From contig NC_077240.1 in NCBI RefSeq assembly GCF_947179165.1, positions 49,412,501-49,476,500 on the forward strand: 64,000 nt of DNA, in the 5' to 3' direction. The stretch comes from Solanum dulcamara (lineage: Eukaryota; Streptophyta; Magnoliopsida; Solanales; Solanaceae). Numbering within the stretch: the stretch's first letter is position 1; every line of letters starts with the position of its first letter. The notes below the pieces were generated by a model. The model saw only the letters and a list, made by a program, of their open reading frames with translations, had not been told where the DNA came from and searched no databases. Positions 54,601-64,000 of the stretch are shown one piece after another. The position numbers and the translations under genes are program-made.

Positions 54601-54781
54601 ACAGGAAGATATGTGGATTTCAAGATTGAGGGAGTGATATTTGATGCAAACACCAAAAACAAAGATTGATTACTACTATTGCTTCTCTATTAGATGCAGA
54701 CACGACTATATTTGAGTTGGTACTCAAATATGTTGTGACTGATCAATCCCTATCGATGATGATTCATAATGATAAGTTATA
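51697..54781 (+). pseudogene. Mutator-like (MULE) N-terminal coding remnant, two exons
   Basis: Exon 1 is 51697-51757 (MADMNNVSILIQHNKRWDAT). The donor G|GTATAT and acceptor TGACACAG place exon 2 at 54605, joining to GRYVDFKIEGVIFDANTKN. This opening is typical of Solanaceae MULE transposase-type genes. A one-base frameshift near 54665 then restores a LITTIASLLDADTT...LKYVVTDQ reading ending at a stop near 54781. The transposase core is absent. The intron of about 2.85 kb is mostly the solo LTR at 52111-54257. The family call is from pattern memory. Confidence 0.5.
52111..54257 (+). mobile_element. Solo LTR, gypsy chromovirus family of LTR c, TSD ATCGT
   Basis: 2147 bases from TGTAAGACC to TTTTGACA, flanked by ATCGT at 52106-52110 and 54258-54262. 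Same landmarks and palindrome cluster as LTR c, in plus orientation. It lies in the intron of the MULE-like remnant. No internal sequence, so the element was reduced by LTR-LTR recombination. Confidence 0.92.
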
Positions 54782-54865
54782 ATTTGTATATGTATTTTAG
54801 TATACTTATTTGATATGTTGGTATTGCTTTGTAAAACAACACCATAGATACAATACTTTGTAATT

Positions 54866-55525
54866 TAAGACAGACCCACAGTAGGGCCATGATGGCGCCT
54901 ACTACACCCCCGAAGTAGGCAAGCCTAAAATCCCAACATACATACTTGCAGAAGACAACCGTTTAATAAAATAACAATAATAAAAGCTAGAATACATGGA
55001 TAATAAATACAAGAAGTGAGCCGTATCAAAAATCTGTAATACGATACAAAATGTACAAAAGATGCCCGAAAGTGACCAAAAGGGCAAACTGACACAAACC
55101 AAAACTCTGAATCTGGTGTCATCAGTACATGAGCTACTAAGTACTGAAAGCTATACATATACAAGAGAACTGACTTGTCAAAATACAAAATATACAAGTC
55201 CATATAAAAGAAGGAAAGAAGCAAGTCTTTGGACGCCGTGAGCTCACCACAATCCCAGTCTATGACAGCCGAGGAAGATCCAATGCTCATAGAAGGTGGA
55301 TCATACTGAGAGATGCATTAGAAAAAAATGTAGAAGTTCTGCATGAGTACCAAAACATGGGGTACTCAGTAGGCATCATAGGCCGACCGAGCTTAGAAGG
55401 ATCATATAAATATACATAAAAGAGTAAGATAGTACTACAACTACAAGTTAACAGTTTAGTGAATCACAAATATATGCCCGAAAATAGATAAATTCTCACA
55501 AATACCAAGGAGAGTGCACCCAAGT
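54866..55525 (-). mobile_element. Truncated gypsy-type LTR, another family
   Basis: It begins ACCCACAGTAGGGCCATGATGGCGCC (complement of an LTR 3' end, TGTCACG tip missing), followed by short landmarks such as AAGTACTGAAAGC and GTACCAAAACATGGGG. It ends where the LTR at 55530 begins. Confidence 0.55.
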
Positions 55526-55529
55526 ACCG

Positions 55530-56963
55530 TGAGGCCCCGAAAGTTGAAAAGTTGGAATTTTGAGTTAAAAGGGAAAACAATGAAAAATGGGAGTCTAAGG
55601 CTCGCCGAGTGGGTTGGCAACCCGCTGAATCACCTGAGCGAGCCCCAGTTTGCAAAAGAAAATAGAGAAGGGGGCAATTGGAAGGGAATATTGGGCGAGC
55701 TAGAAGGGAAATCGACGACCTACGCTCGGCTCGCAAAAAGGATCAGAGAGATTGGCTAGTCCGAGGTTAGAATAAGGTGAGAAAGGAGGTGTTCGGCAAC
55801 TCACCGAGTTAGAATGGTTAGGATTAGAGAATTTATTCCTTGAAGCTGGGAGGTTTGGTGGGGAGTGAGAAGGTCGGCGGCTCGCCGACAAGATCGGGAG
55901 CACGACCCACCTCGCCGAACCGTCCCACTTGATTTTTAATTAGCGTTATTTTTATCAATTCCAGCTCATTCAATCCCTATATTACGTCTTTTTAAGCCTA
56001 ATACCTAAGACTACAACTACCCAAACCCTTTGAATTCCCCTCATTTACTCCCCAATTATCTATTGCAAGAATCTTCCCTCTAAAATATTCTCCTAAGTTT
56101 TCATCTTCATGCAAGTTAGGGTTCAAGAATTCTTAGGCTCAGAGTCTCTATAATTTTTGCACTAAAGCTCCATTTCTCAAGGTATTGGAAATTAACCAAT
56201 AAATCCTATCCATCCATTGGGTCCCAAAAAATCTCAAATCTCTCAATTCAATTTTACCCAATTTATGAGAGTTTCATGCCAAGTCTTTATGGGTCCTTGT
56301 TATTTGATCTTAATCAATGTTATTCTTCATTGTCGTGCATGAATTCACTATAGAATATGATTTCCAAATGATTTCAAATGGACCCATTCATTGAGCTATG
56401 GTTTCAAATTGTGAATTTTGAACCTATGAAATTATGATTATGAATTTTGAATGATATATTTTATGAAAAGCTATGATGATAATGAGTTAGGTTTCTATGA
56501 CGTTTCAATCAATGTATTGAGAATTTTGAAAGGTTTTCTTAGAACTCGTGTTTAAGAGGTGAAAGCCTTTTCTCAACGACTAATGGATTCCTATGAACCA
56601 CTCATGTAATTGCTACTCTTATGATTATTTTATGATGAAATATGATGATGTCTCGAGGGTGTATCCAATATAAGTTTACATTCTTTTGTCTTGACATTTC
56701 TTTCTCCTATGAGTGAGCTAGTAACATGTCTTATGCCCCGAACTAGGCTAAAGTGGAGGCATGCTTAGACGTCCATTGAGTTGTAGTTAAATATTCTTTC
56801 ATATTTCTTTAAGCATTTCTCCTACTGAGACTTACCTTTCGTTCATGTTTTTCATTGATACTTAAGTTACCTTATGTATGTGATGCATGATAAGAGGCTT
56901 GGTTGAGGTCCTTTGGGATTTCGATTGCCGTTTCACGCCCATATCCTAGCTTAGACCGTGATA
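55530..56963 (+). mobile_element. Gypsy 5' LTR (GCTCGCCGA-rich family)
   Basis: It starts TGAGGCCCCGAAAG and ends GACCGTGATA, directly followed by AATT and a primer-binding site. 55590-55930 is rich in GGCTCGCC/GGCGAGC words, a counterpart of the CACGGTCCGTG cluster in the other family. The middle landmark block seen in LTRs c and 58990-59290 is missing, so the LTR is internally deleted. Confidence 0.7.
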
Positions 56964-57490
56964 AATTTGGTATCAGAGCCAGGATTAGAGTATCTTAGGG
57001 AGTCTAACATGCCTCGTCAAGTAGACTCTTATTCATCGAGTGAAGCACGCCACATCTATGAATTAGAGGTTATGCGGCATTTTAGGAAACTCCATTTCTT
57101 TTATGATCTTATTTTGCGATAGAGTTGAACTCTAAAGATTTCCTTCTAATGCAAGAGATTAAGGAACAAAAAAGTTGCATCTGTTAAAGTCCTTTGGAGG
57201 AATTAACAAATCAAAAGTGCTACATGGGAAGCGAAAGCGGATATGATTAAGCGATACCCTCATCTTTTTCCCTCTACCCAAACCTAAGGTATTAAGTTGT
57301 CCTTGCTCAATTACTTGAAATCCTTGCATTTCTACTTTTCTTGTCACATGCTTGCAAAATTATGAAATATGTTTCGAGCGATGTTTTAAATTGCACTATT
57401 GCATTAATGATGGGTTGTTGGTTTACACTCTACTCTACTAAAGCTAAGTCTTTCCTCATTCATGGAAGAACATTCCCAAGGGGGAGATAA
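56964..57490 (+). pseudogene. Collapsed chromovirus interior: PBS, leader, chromodomain end, PPT
   Basis: PBS TGGTATCAGAGC at 56968-56979 matches the initiator tRNA-Met 3' end. A leader with ATG at 57009 (MPRQVDSYSSSEA-like) follows. It then jumps to the chromodomain C-terminus at about 57150-57290 ([28 protein letters not shown]). The polypurine tract AAGGGGGAGATAA is at 57478-57490. Gag, RT and integrase are deleted, leaving 527 of about 5000 bases. Confidence 0.8.
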
Positions 57491-59850
57491 TGTAACACCC
57501 CCTAAAAACATTATATACGATGTTCCAATTCTCGATGAAAATGATATAGCTTTTGTATTTTGGGCATAAATTTTCATACGATGGTCCAAATTAGGTGATT
57601 CAAATTTTTAAATAACCCAACATCATTACCAACAACTTTTGTGAAGACCATATTTTATGTTTCAGAGGTTAAGTAGGTCAAATAAATTAATTGTTGTAAG
57701 ATAGGGTGCTATAAAGAAATGGAGTATTTGTAGAAGAAAAATCATATCTCACTGTAGGTTACTCTAAATTGGTTGATTCTTGAACGACATGAAACTAAAC
57801 TTCTAGAGAAACAATTCATATGCAGACACCAAATCCTAATGAGGAATTTATCTTATTCAAACACAGCTCCGAAAAAGGATATTCCGTTAAAAGAAGGTTC
57901 ATCTCACCAACCATGAAAATATCTAGATCCATTTGACATCATCCAGGATATCAATAGTCCTGTATTTGACATCACCCATGACATCACAATCTTCCATTAA
58001 ATTTTCAAATTTTTCTTTATAATTATTTTAATTATTTTTAGGTCCCTCCTTCACACCTATAAATACCCACCTTATTTCATTATTTTATTCATCAAGATTT
58101 CTCAAGCAACTCTTCTCTCTATACACTCCTTTACTCATTCTCAAAATATAGTTTTAGTTCTTAATAGTGTAGAAATACTATTTTGGTGATTCATATACTC
58201 CGGATAGTACACAAAACATTTTGGCGAGGAGAAAAGGCTAGGATTCAAGAGTGTTTATTAAGTTCTTCGATTTTGAGTAACGGTTCAGATTCTAGATATG
58301 TAAGGCTTCAATGAGAGTATTCCTTCCACTCTCATGCCTAAATTATTTTGATTATATGATATATTATGTTTATTTTCTTTAAGCTTTACTCTAAGTTATG
58401 TGGGTGTTTATCAATGGGTTCTTCCATTTAATTAGCCCCAAAACTCTTTCAATTAAGTCTCTTGATTTCAAGTAATATTTTCTTATGAGTAATTATTATT
58501 TTTACTTAATAGCATGAATCATGGTTAAACTAATAATTATTGGTCTATTTTGATGCAACATAATTTCATATGTATGAATTGATGGGTTGCAAGTAATTTT
58601 TCTATTTATCACTTTAAAGGTTCATGAAATTCATGGTGGGTTGTTTAAAGCATGATTTTTAATTAATGGATTTTAAAGTATTTATGTATATTTATTTACA
58701 TACATGTTTGCAAGTTGAAGTGATTTGAACCTCCTAGTTTTACTATGTTTTCAATGAAGTTTGACTTAAAAGCTTTGACTCCAAATGAATGTTTATGAAA
58801 GCAATGTCTATGATAAAAAAAGAGTCTTATACAATAAAAAATAATGAAATGCTATGAATGATGGATTCTTTATGCTATAAGGATAATTCTTGCATATTTG
58901 AATTACCAAATATTTTAATGAGCTATTCTACCGAATATGATGTTTTGAATTCTCAAGCTATATGCTATGACTATTTTGAAGTATTAAACTATTCAGTGGG
59001 ATTGACTTAGCACCGAATGGGTCATTGAAGTGAGATTCGGTAAGGGAATCCTAGTAGCAACTCCTTGTCTCATTAACTATGTGCCAACAAAGGAGCCCTT
59101 GCAGGCTTAGTCTAATGGATCCATGAAAGCCCTTAAAGTTAAAGTTAAAAAAATAAATGAAGTTGACGAAGTTCTACCCGGCAAGTAGTCTCCCCAGCAA
59201 GTAGTCTCCCCAGCAAGTAGTCTCCCCGGCCAACGTAGGGGGTTATGTTGGATTCCATGTAATAGCTCGCATGGTCTTAAATGTCGGTTATAGTCATTTT
59301 CCCAAAAAATGAATGTTTTAAAGGATATCTATATGATTTATTATGCACGCATTACATTATGTTCAATATTGCATAAATGTTTTAATGTTTCCCTCAATGT
59401 TCATGCATCCTTACATACTTAGTACATTCAAAGTACTAACGCATATGCTTTTGCCTACATGATATCACCATGTAGGGACCGATGCTCCTCCTCGTTCTCC
59501 TTTACGTGGCTAGTTGAGATTTCCTTTGAAGACTACTTTTGGTGAGTTTCCATGTTCCGGGAACAATACTCCTTTATATTTATAGCTTATTATATATTGA
59601 GATCTTTTACTATGGCATTTCTTCTATTATGATTGAGGGTGAGCTAGAGACTTGTCTTAGCCCCGTTAAATCTAAAAGTTAGAGGTATTGTTGGACATAT
59701 GTAAGTTGAAGATTTACTAATATGATTTTCGCTTGTTCATTTATCGTCATTACATATGAAAGGCTAAAAGAATGCTAAGAGGCTTGTTTGAGTACTTTCA
59801 GGTTCCTCATTCTCCATGTCACGTCCAGTCCCTTGGCTTGGGTCGTGATA
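57491..59850 (+). mobile_element. Gypsy 3' LTR of a different subfamily
   Basis: 2360 bases from TGTAACACCCCC to GGGTCGTGATA, directly after the polypurine tract. Its 5' half does not resemble the LTR at 55530, although both share the general landmark order of the superfamily. No matching target duplication flanks the pair. Confidence 0.75.
59181..59228 (+). repeat. 16-bp tandem repeat x3 in the LTR
   Basis: GCAAGTAGTCTCCCC(A/A/G) at 59181, 59197 and 59213. Confidence 0.95.
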
Positions 59851-61246
59851 GGTATGTAAAACTATCCCTATTTTATTTTGGCATGTCATAGATATAAGTG
59901 ATATATGATATGAGCTTTGGGAGTAATTCCATTCATAAGCTCTGAGTATGATTCATGACTCTTAATCATTTCTTGACGGTAAACCTCTTAAAGTAGTTGA
60001 GCTATTTCACTTGAGCATTCTATATGCTGAATAGTAATTGGATGTATAAGTTCCTAATTCTAAAGGCTCTACGATGACAAATGTCTCTGATTCCATAAGC
60101 TATTCGAATTATCTTGATACATGTCTATGATTCCTGAGGCTTCATTTGATATGGTCCATAGTGACATTCAAAGGGTATTTAATATGATTATCGCCTTTAA
60201 TACTCAAGTGCGAGTTTATTCTACTTATTTTATCGAGTCTCAGATAATGATTTAATTTGCATATGGTTGCTCACTACTCTGCTCGTACATGTTGTTATTA
60301 CTTCTTTCAATTAGTCTCGGACTGGGTATGTTATCATGCTCAATTTACTACATTATCAACTGAGTTCCTCACTAGAGGGCCGGGTACGCTATATGATGAC
60401 ATGATGATGCAATAATATGGTTATGGCACCGAGTCCTATGATGGGCCGGGTACGGTATATGTGTACACGACTTTATTCACTGAGTCCCTTACTAGAGGGC
60501 CGATATGGTATATGTATATGATGATATGATAATATAATGATACGATTATGGAATCGAGTCCCATAATAGGCCAGGTACGGTATATGATAATGATACGCAT
60601 GATTTGTTTCGTAAGGCACAGGTACAATGAGTTCTTGATTATCATACTTTACATACTTGGTACATATCTTGTACTGACCCCCTTCCTCGGGGGGCTGCAT
60701 TTCATGCCCGCAGGTAGAGGTACTAGCTTCGGTGATCCGCCAACCTAGGATTCCTGCTCAGCTATTTTGGGGTGATCCTTTATGTCGGAGCCTAGACCTG
60801 TTATAGAAACCCCCTTTTGATGTATATGTATATTTATTCAGGGGTACGACGGGGCCCTATCCCGCCTTATGATACTGTTGGTACTCTTAGAAGTCTGTAG
60901 ACATACGTGTGGGTTGTATATAGATGATGTTCAATGGTGCTAGTATGACTTATGTTTTGGGATGTTCCCTTTCGTAGAAGAAGTCTTGTCGGCTCGCATA
61001 TACGTATATAACAGGATGACCCCACACACTGTGACAGCCTCATCGTCTTATGTACTGCGTTATCTATTTATAAGTTGTGACTCCTTAGCAGACAGGTTGT
61101 GCTAATATATGAATATGTGATAGTTTTGAGATAATATTCTATTTCCTTACATTCTCAATTATGCGTGGTTTGATTATAGTTAACAGGGGTGTATGCGAGT
61201 GTCCAGTTTGGACACCAGTCATGGCCTATGGGGTTGGGTCGTGACA
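59851..61246 (+). mobile_element. 3' part of the first chromovirus LTR family
   Basis: It starts abruptly at GGTATGTAAAACTATCCC, matching position 12133 onward of the LTR at 7260-12950, and ends GGGTTGGGTCGTGACA. It contains the diagnostic CCCCCTTCCTCGGGGGGCTG block at about 60678-60697. The upstream half is absent, replaced by the end of the LTR at 57491-59850. Confidence 0.82.
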
Positions 61247-62444
61247 CTTACTCTTATTTCCAATACTTCAACTCTTGAATAACCTTGTTGGGATCATAAT
61301 AGGACTTTTTAGGCTTGTAACGTAGGCTCGCGATTAAGGTAGGATATATTTAGGAAGTGACTACTTTTCCCCTCCAAATGCGACTTTGGCTTAGCTTATT
61401 TGTTTTCAACACTCTAAACTCTTGTTGTTCCCATATTTCCTCATTCTTCCTTTTCGGGTGTGGTTTCCGCTTTTGTTCACTTTTTTTTCATTTTTTTATT
61501 TTTCTTTTTCATTCTTGCAAAACATTTTCTTTTTTATTTGTGGACACAACCCATGTTATTCTTTTCCTCTTACTCCACCATTCCTTTCATGCCTAACTTT
61601 TCTGCTTCCCTTATGGTAACCACCCTCAACTTGCTCTTGGCCTAAGTTGAAGTACGTAATCACCTAAGAGGGAACAGGGCCAAGATAAAGGTTCACAAAC
61701 TGATTCTCCTTATAATAACACTCTCAACTTAGGATTTTGGCCTGAGTTGGGGTCTACAATCTCTTTGGAGGTACCAGGGCCAAAATTTGGATTCATTGAC
61801 AACAAGGGAAAACGAATTTAGGTTATTAAAAGAAAAGGTTCATTAAAGCTCTAGTTTTTTTTGGTTCAAAGGGTACAATTTCATTTAGTTGGTTCAATTT
61901 AGGCTAAGTGACTCATTATCAACAACGGCCTATGATCAGGTCCTAATAAGGCTATTCAATCATTTTAGTAAGACAAACTAGGCAACTTTTAGCTTACAGG
62001 TACATTGTTCGAACTAAGTAGTTAAGCTTACATGCACATGGCATATATGTTATACTATTAAGCACTAATCAACTAGTCAAGTCCTAGATAGCATTTGATC
62101 AACAAGTCAATATGTACTATGTCCTATAAAGATCCTAACAGTTAGTTTTCACAAACCAGATCAATCACATAGTGTTTATTTTCAGTTGGGAGTCATTTTG
62201 ATTCAATTTCGCTCCTTTGTTCCACAGGATATTGTATCCATCTACGGACTCTTGTATTTACACAAAAATAATCCTAAATAAGCCAGTTCTACTAGATATA
62301 CGCTTGAGAGAAAAGAAACATGGTAACAAAAACTCTAAGAATTAGGGATACCCTACCCCCTATCAAAAGAGTGTATATTATCCTTAATTGCATGTCAACA
62401 GACTCAATCATAGGTACAAGGGGACTGACCATACCTGCAATGCC
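61247..62444. other. Non-coding part of a retroelement, with a degenerate duplication
   Basis: Two similar blocks, 61625-61690 and 61728-61795, each with CTCAACTT, TTGGCCT(A/G)AGTTG and CAGGGCCAA words, are about 103 bases apart. A T-rich stretch is at 61460-61540. This is probably the 3' flank of the minus-strand element whose coding end is at 62445. Confidence 0.4.
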
Positions 62445-63990
62445 CTAGGAGTTAGTAGGTGGTGGTGTAGGCTCTCCCGAAGAGTCATCACCTGTATCAG
62501 GAGTAAGTACGCTAGGAGAAACTTTACTCATAGTATCAGCTGGAGCGCCGGAGAGTGCAGCACCACTGAATGATGCCCAGCCTTAGCAGCCTCAAGTTGC
62601 TGCTTCTCAAGCTCCTGTTTCTCCTGAAATTCTTTCTTGGTAATATGCTGAGCCCTCTTTTACTCTTTTCTCTATACTCTTTTGGCCCTTTCTGCATCAT
62701 TTTGGGAGTTATCTTGCGGTCTCCACTTCTTGCCATTGCCTTTTTTTTATCAAGATCGGGTGTCGAAATAGAGGCCCAAACTCCATCTTACTGTACAGGT
62801 GTGGGCGGTGCCGACAACAACTGTAGCAAAGTATCTGAAGCGCTCACCAGAATAGTAGAGGAAGACTTTTCTTCCAATTCACCTACATCTTCTTTTAAGG
62901 CAGACAACTCTTTCTTGAAGGACTCAGTATCTATATCACCTAGACGATTACTCTGAGTAGTGATGTGCAACTCAAGTCCATCAATATGTCTCTTTATCAG
63001 TGTCACCTCCTAACGAAGCTCAATCTGAATCTAAGTAGCCTTCTTATATATCTGTGTCTGGACCATCCTAGGTAGCGTTCAATCACCTGATCAACCAACG
63101 CCCGTGTCTGCCTTTATTCCTACACCATATGCTCAAGGAGTGCATAAGGGACAGTTATCATCATACCTAAAACTATGGGTGTAGATGGGGTAGTTCTGGT
63201 GTCGCCCTCGGGCTACTCGGTGACCTCATCCATTCGAGGGCATGATGTCTCACCCTCCAAAGTAAGAGTAGGAGGAGGTGGGCATGTAGGCATAGTGACT
63301 GGCCTAATAAATTGGCCCATCTTGTATTTGTACAGTGGGTTGTCCAAATCCTTTATGAGCGCCACATTTATGGACTTAGATGCTGGGATGCGCCTATCAA
63401 AGCAAAGATTTACTACTGTCCCCATGTCCTCGCTCAACACAGTGATCAAACAAGGGAATATGAGTCCAGCCCGTTCTTTAAATGCTCGGTCCTAAATTTT
63501 GGCCGCAATTAGCCTCCCACTATGTAGTCCAAATAGAGCCATAATGCAAGCTATTAGAGATGCCTGCATGGGATGAAGTGTGTTTTCATTTGCAGTTGTT
63601 CAGAGACAGGAACATACAATGGCCCACAAAAACTTAGCTGGAAACATGAGGGACGCCTTAGTAATCTACCAGCTCACATTTGAGAACCATGATGCATTTA
63701 CTCCCTCAGTAGCAATATTCTTTCCGATCCATTACAAAATTATTTGGCACACTGAAGGATCACCCATCTTTATCTCATCACTAACCTCATGGTATCGATG
63801 ATCATAAAGACCTGTCCGAATATCAGTCTAGAATTTTGGGCCATATAATAACCTGTTGATAGTAGTCTTTGAGATAACCACTATCATACATTGAATGGTG
63901 ACTTCATTCAATGATGGTTGCTTTAACACTAATGCTCTCCTTTTCTTTTTAGAGATCCCTTCAGCAATATCATTGAACATTGAGGCTGCA
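62445..63990 (-). pseudogene. Solanaceae retroelement ORF with 'putative plant transposon protein'-type domain, C-terminal part
   Basis: Read leftward from the window edge, with several frame breaks. Segments are GDPSVCQIIL, EGVNASWFSNVS, ITKASLMFPAKFFVGH and LIAAK, then the open part 63449-63213 (MITVLSEDMGTVVNLCFDRR, VALIKDLDNPLYKYK, TCPPPPTLTLEGE). A heptad-like stretch follows at 63006-62788 (IKRHIDGLELHI, FKKELSALKEDVGELEEK), and a Pro/Ser-rich end (GDDSSGEPTPPPTNS) stops at TAG 62445-62447. The order (globular N-part, coiled coil, basic and Pro-rich tail) is familiar from repeated 'plant transposon protein' genes of potato, tomato and pepper. The start is outside the window. Confidence 0.55.
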
Positions 63991-64000
63991 TAGGCTAAAT

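Noticed and set aside
63175..63801. Plus-strand frames of 66-106 codons near the right edge
   Set aside because: The coding pattern of the plant-transposon-type protein is on the minus strand; plus frames have no recognisable motif.

Overview
The window is plant nuclear DNA, almost certainly from a Solanaceae species with a large, retrotransposon-rich genome. The support is repeat content: chromovirus (Ty3/gypsy Tekay/Del-like) LTRs of 2-3 kb, Au-type SINEs, RTE LINEs ending in (TTG)n, and a kinetochore gene with plant-type introns. Capsicum or a relative is my guess, but the sequence alone does not settle genus. There are no prokaryotic features. REGION BY REGION: 1-12950 is a decayed chromovirus whose 3' LTR is split by a 3.2-kb solo LTR with a perfect 5-bp target duplication. 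12951-13670 holds LTR and copia scraps. 13671-15123 is a low-complexity upstream region. 15124-50795 is the only intact host gene I find: eight exons, 873 coding bases, 290 residues, recognised as a plant SKA3 (spindle and kinetochore-associated protein 3) homologue. Intron 3 looks like a U12-type (minor spliceosome) intron. Introns 6 (10.4 kb) and 7 (22.4 kb) are packed with transposons. 51697-54781 is a frameshifted Mutator-like coding remnant whose intron holds a 2.1-kb solo LTR. 54866-61246 is a run of truncated gypsy LTRs, including a short internal piece with a primer-binding site. 61247-64000 carries the C-terminal end of a degenerate retroelement coding region on the minus strand. INTRON 7 is a nested stack that can be ordered by target duplications. 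An L1 fragment is followed by copia A. Copia A is interrupted inside its LTR by copia B (duplication ACATC at 32232-32236 and 47440-47444, 15.2 kb apart). Copia B contains three gypsy LTRs lying one behind another on the minus strand. The innermost LTR is split by a 5.9-kb 5'-truncated L1 LINE with a 14-bp duplication. Between this stack and the last exon lies a mosaic of host-gene fragments (PPR, SART3-like, a second PPR-like piece, PNPase-like), all on the plus strand. HOW IT WORKS TOGETHER: only the SKA3 gene appears able to make a host protein. Its exon phases join without a break even though over 90 percent of the transcript would be intron, so the transposons sit where splicing removes them. 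No mobile element shows a complete open coding set. The least decayed are the LINE in 35998-41934 and the gypsy pol on the minus strand at 43693-46720. All identifications come from reading translations and motifs; no database search was run.
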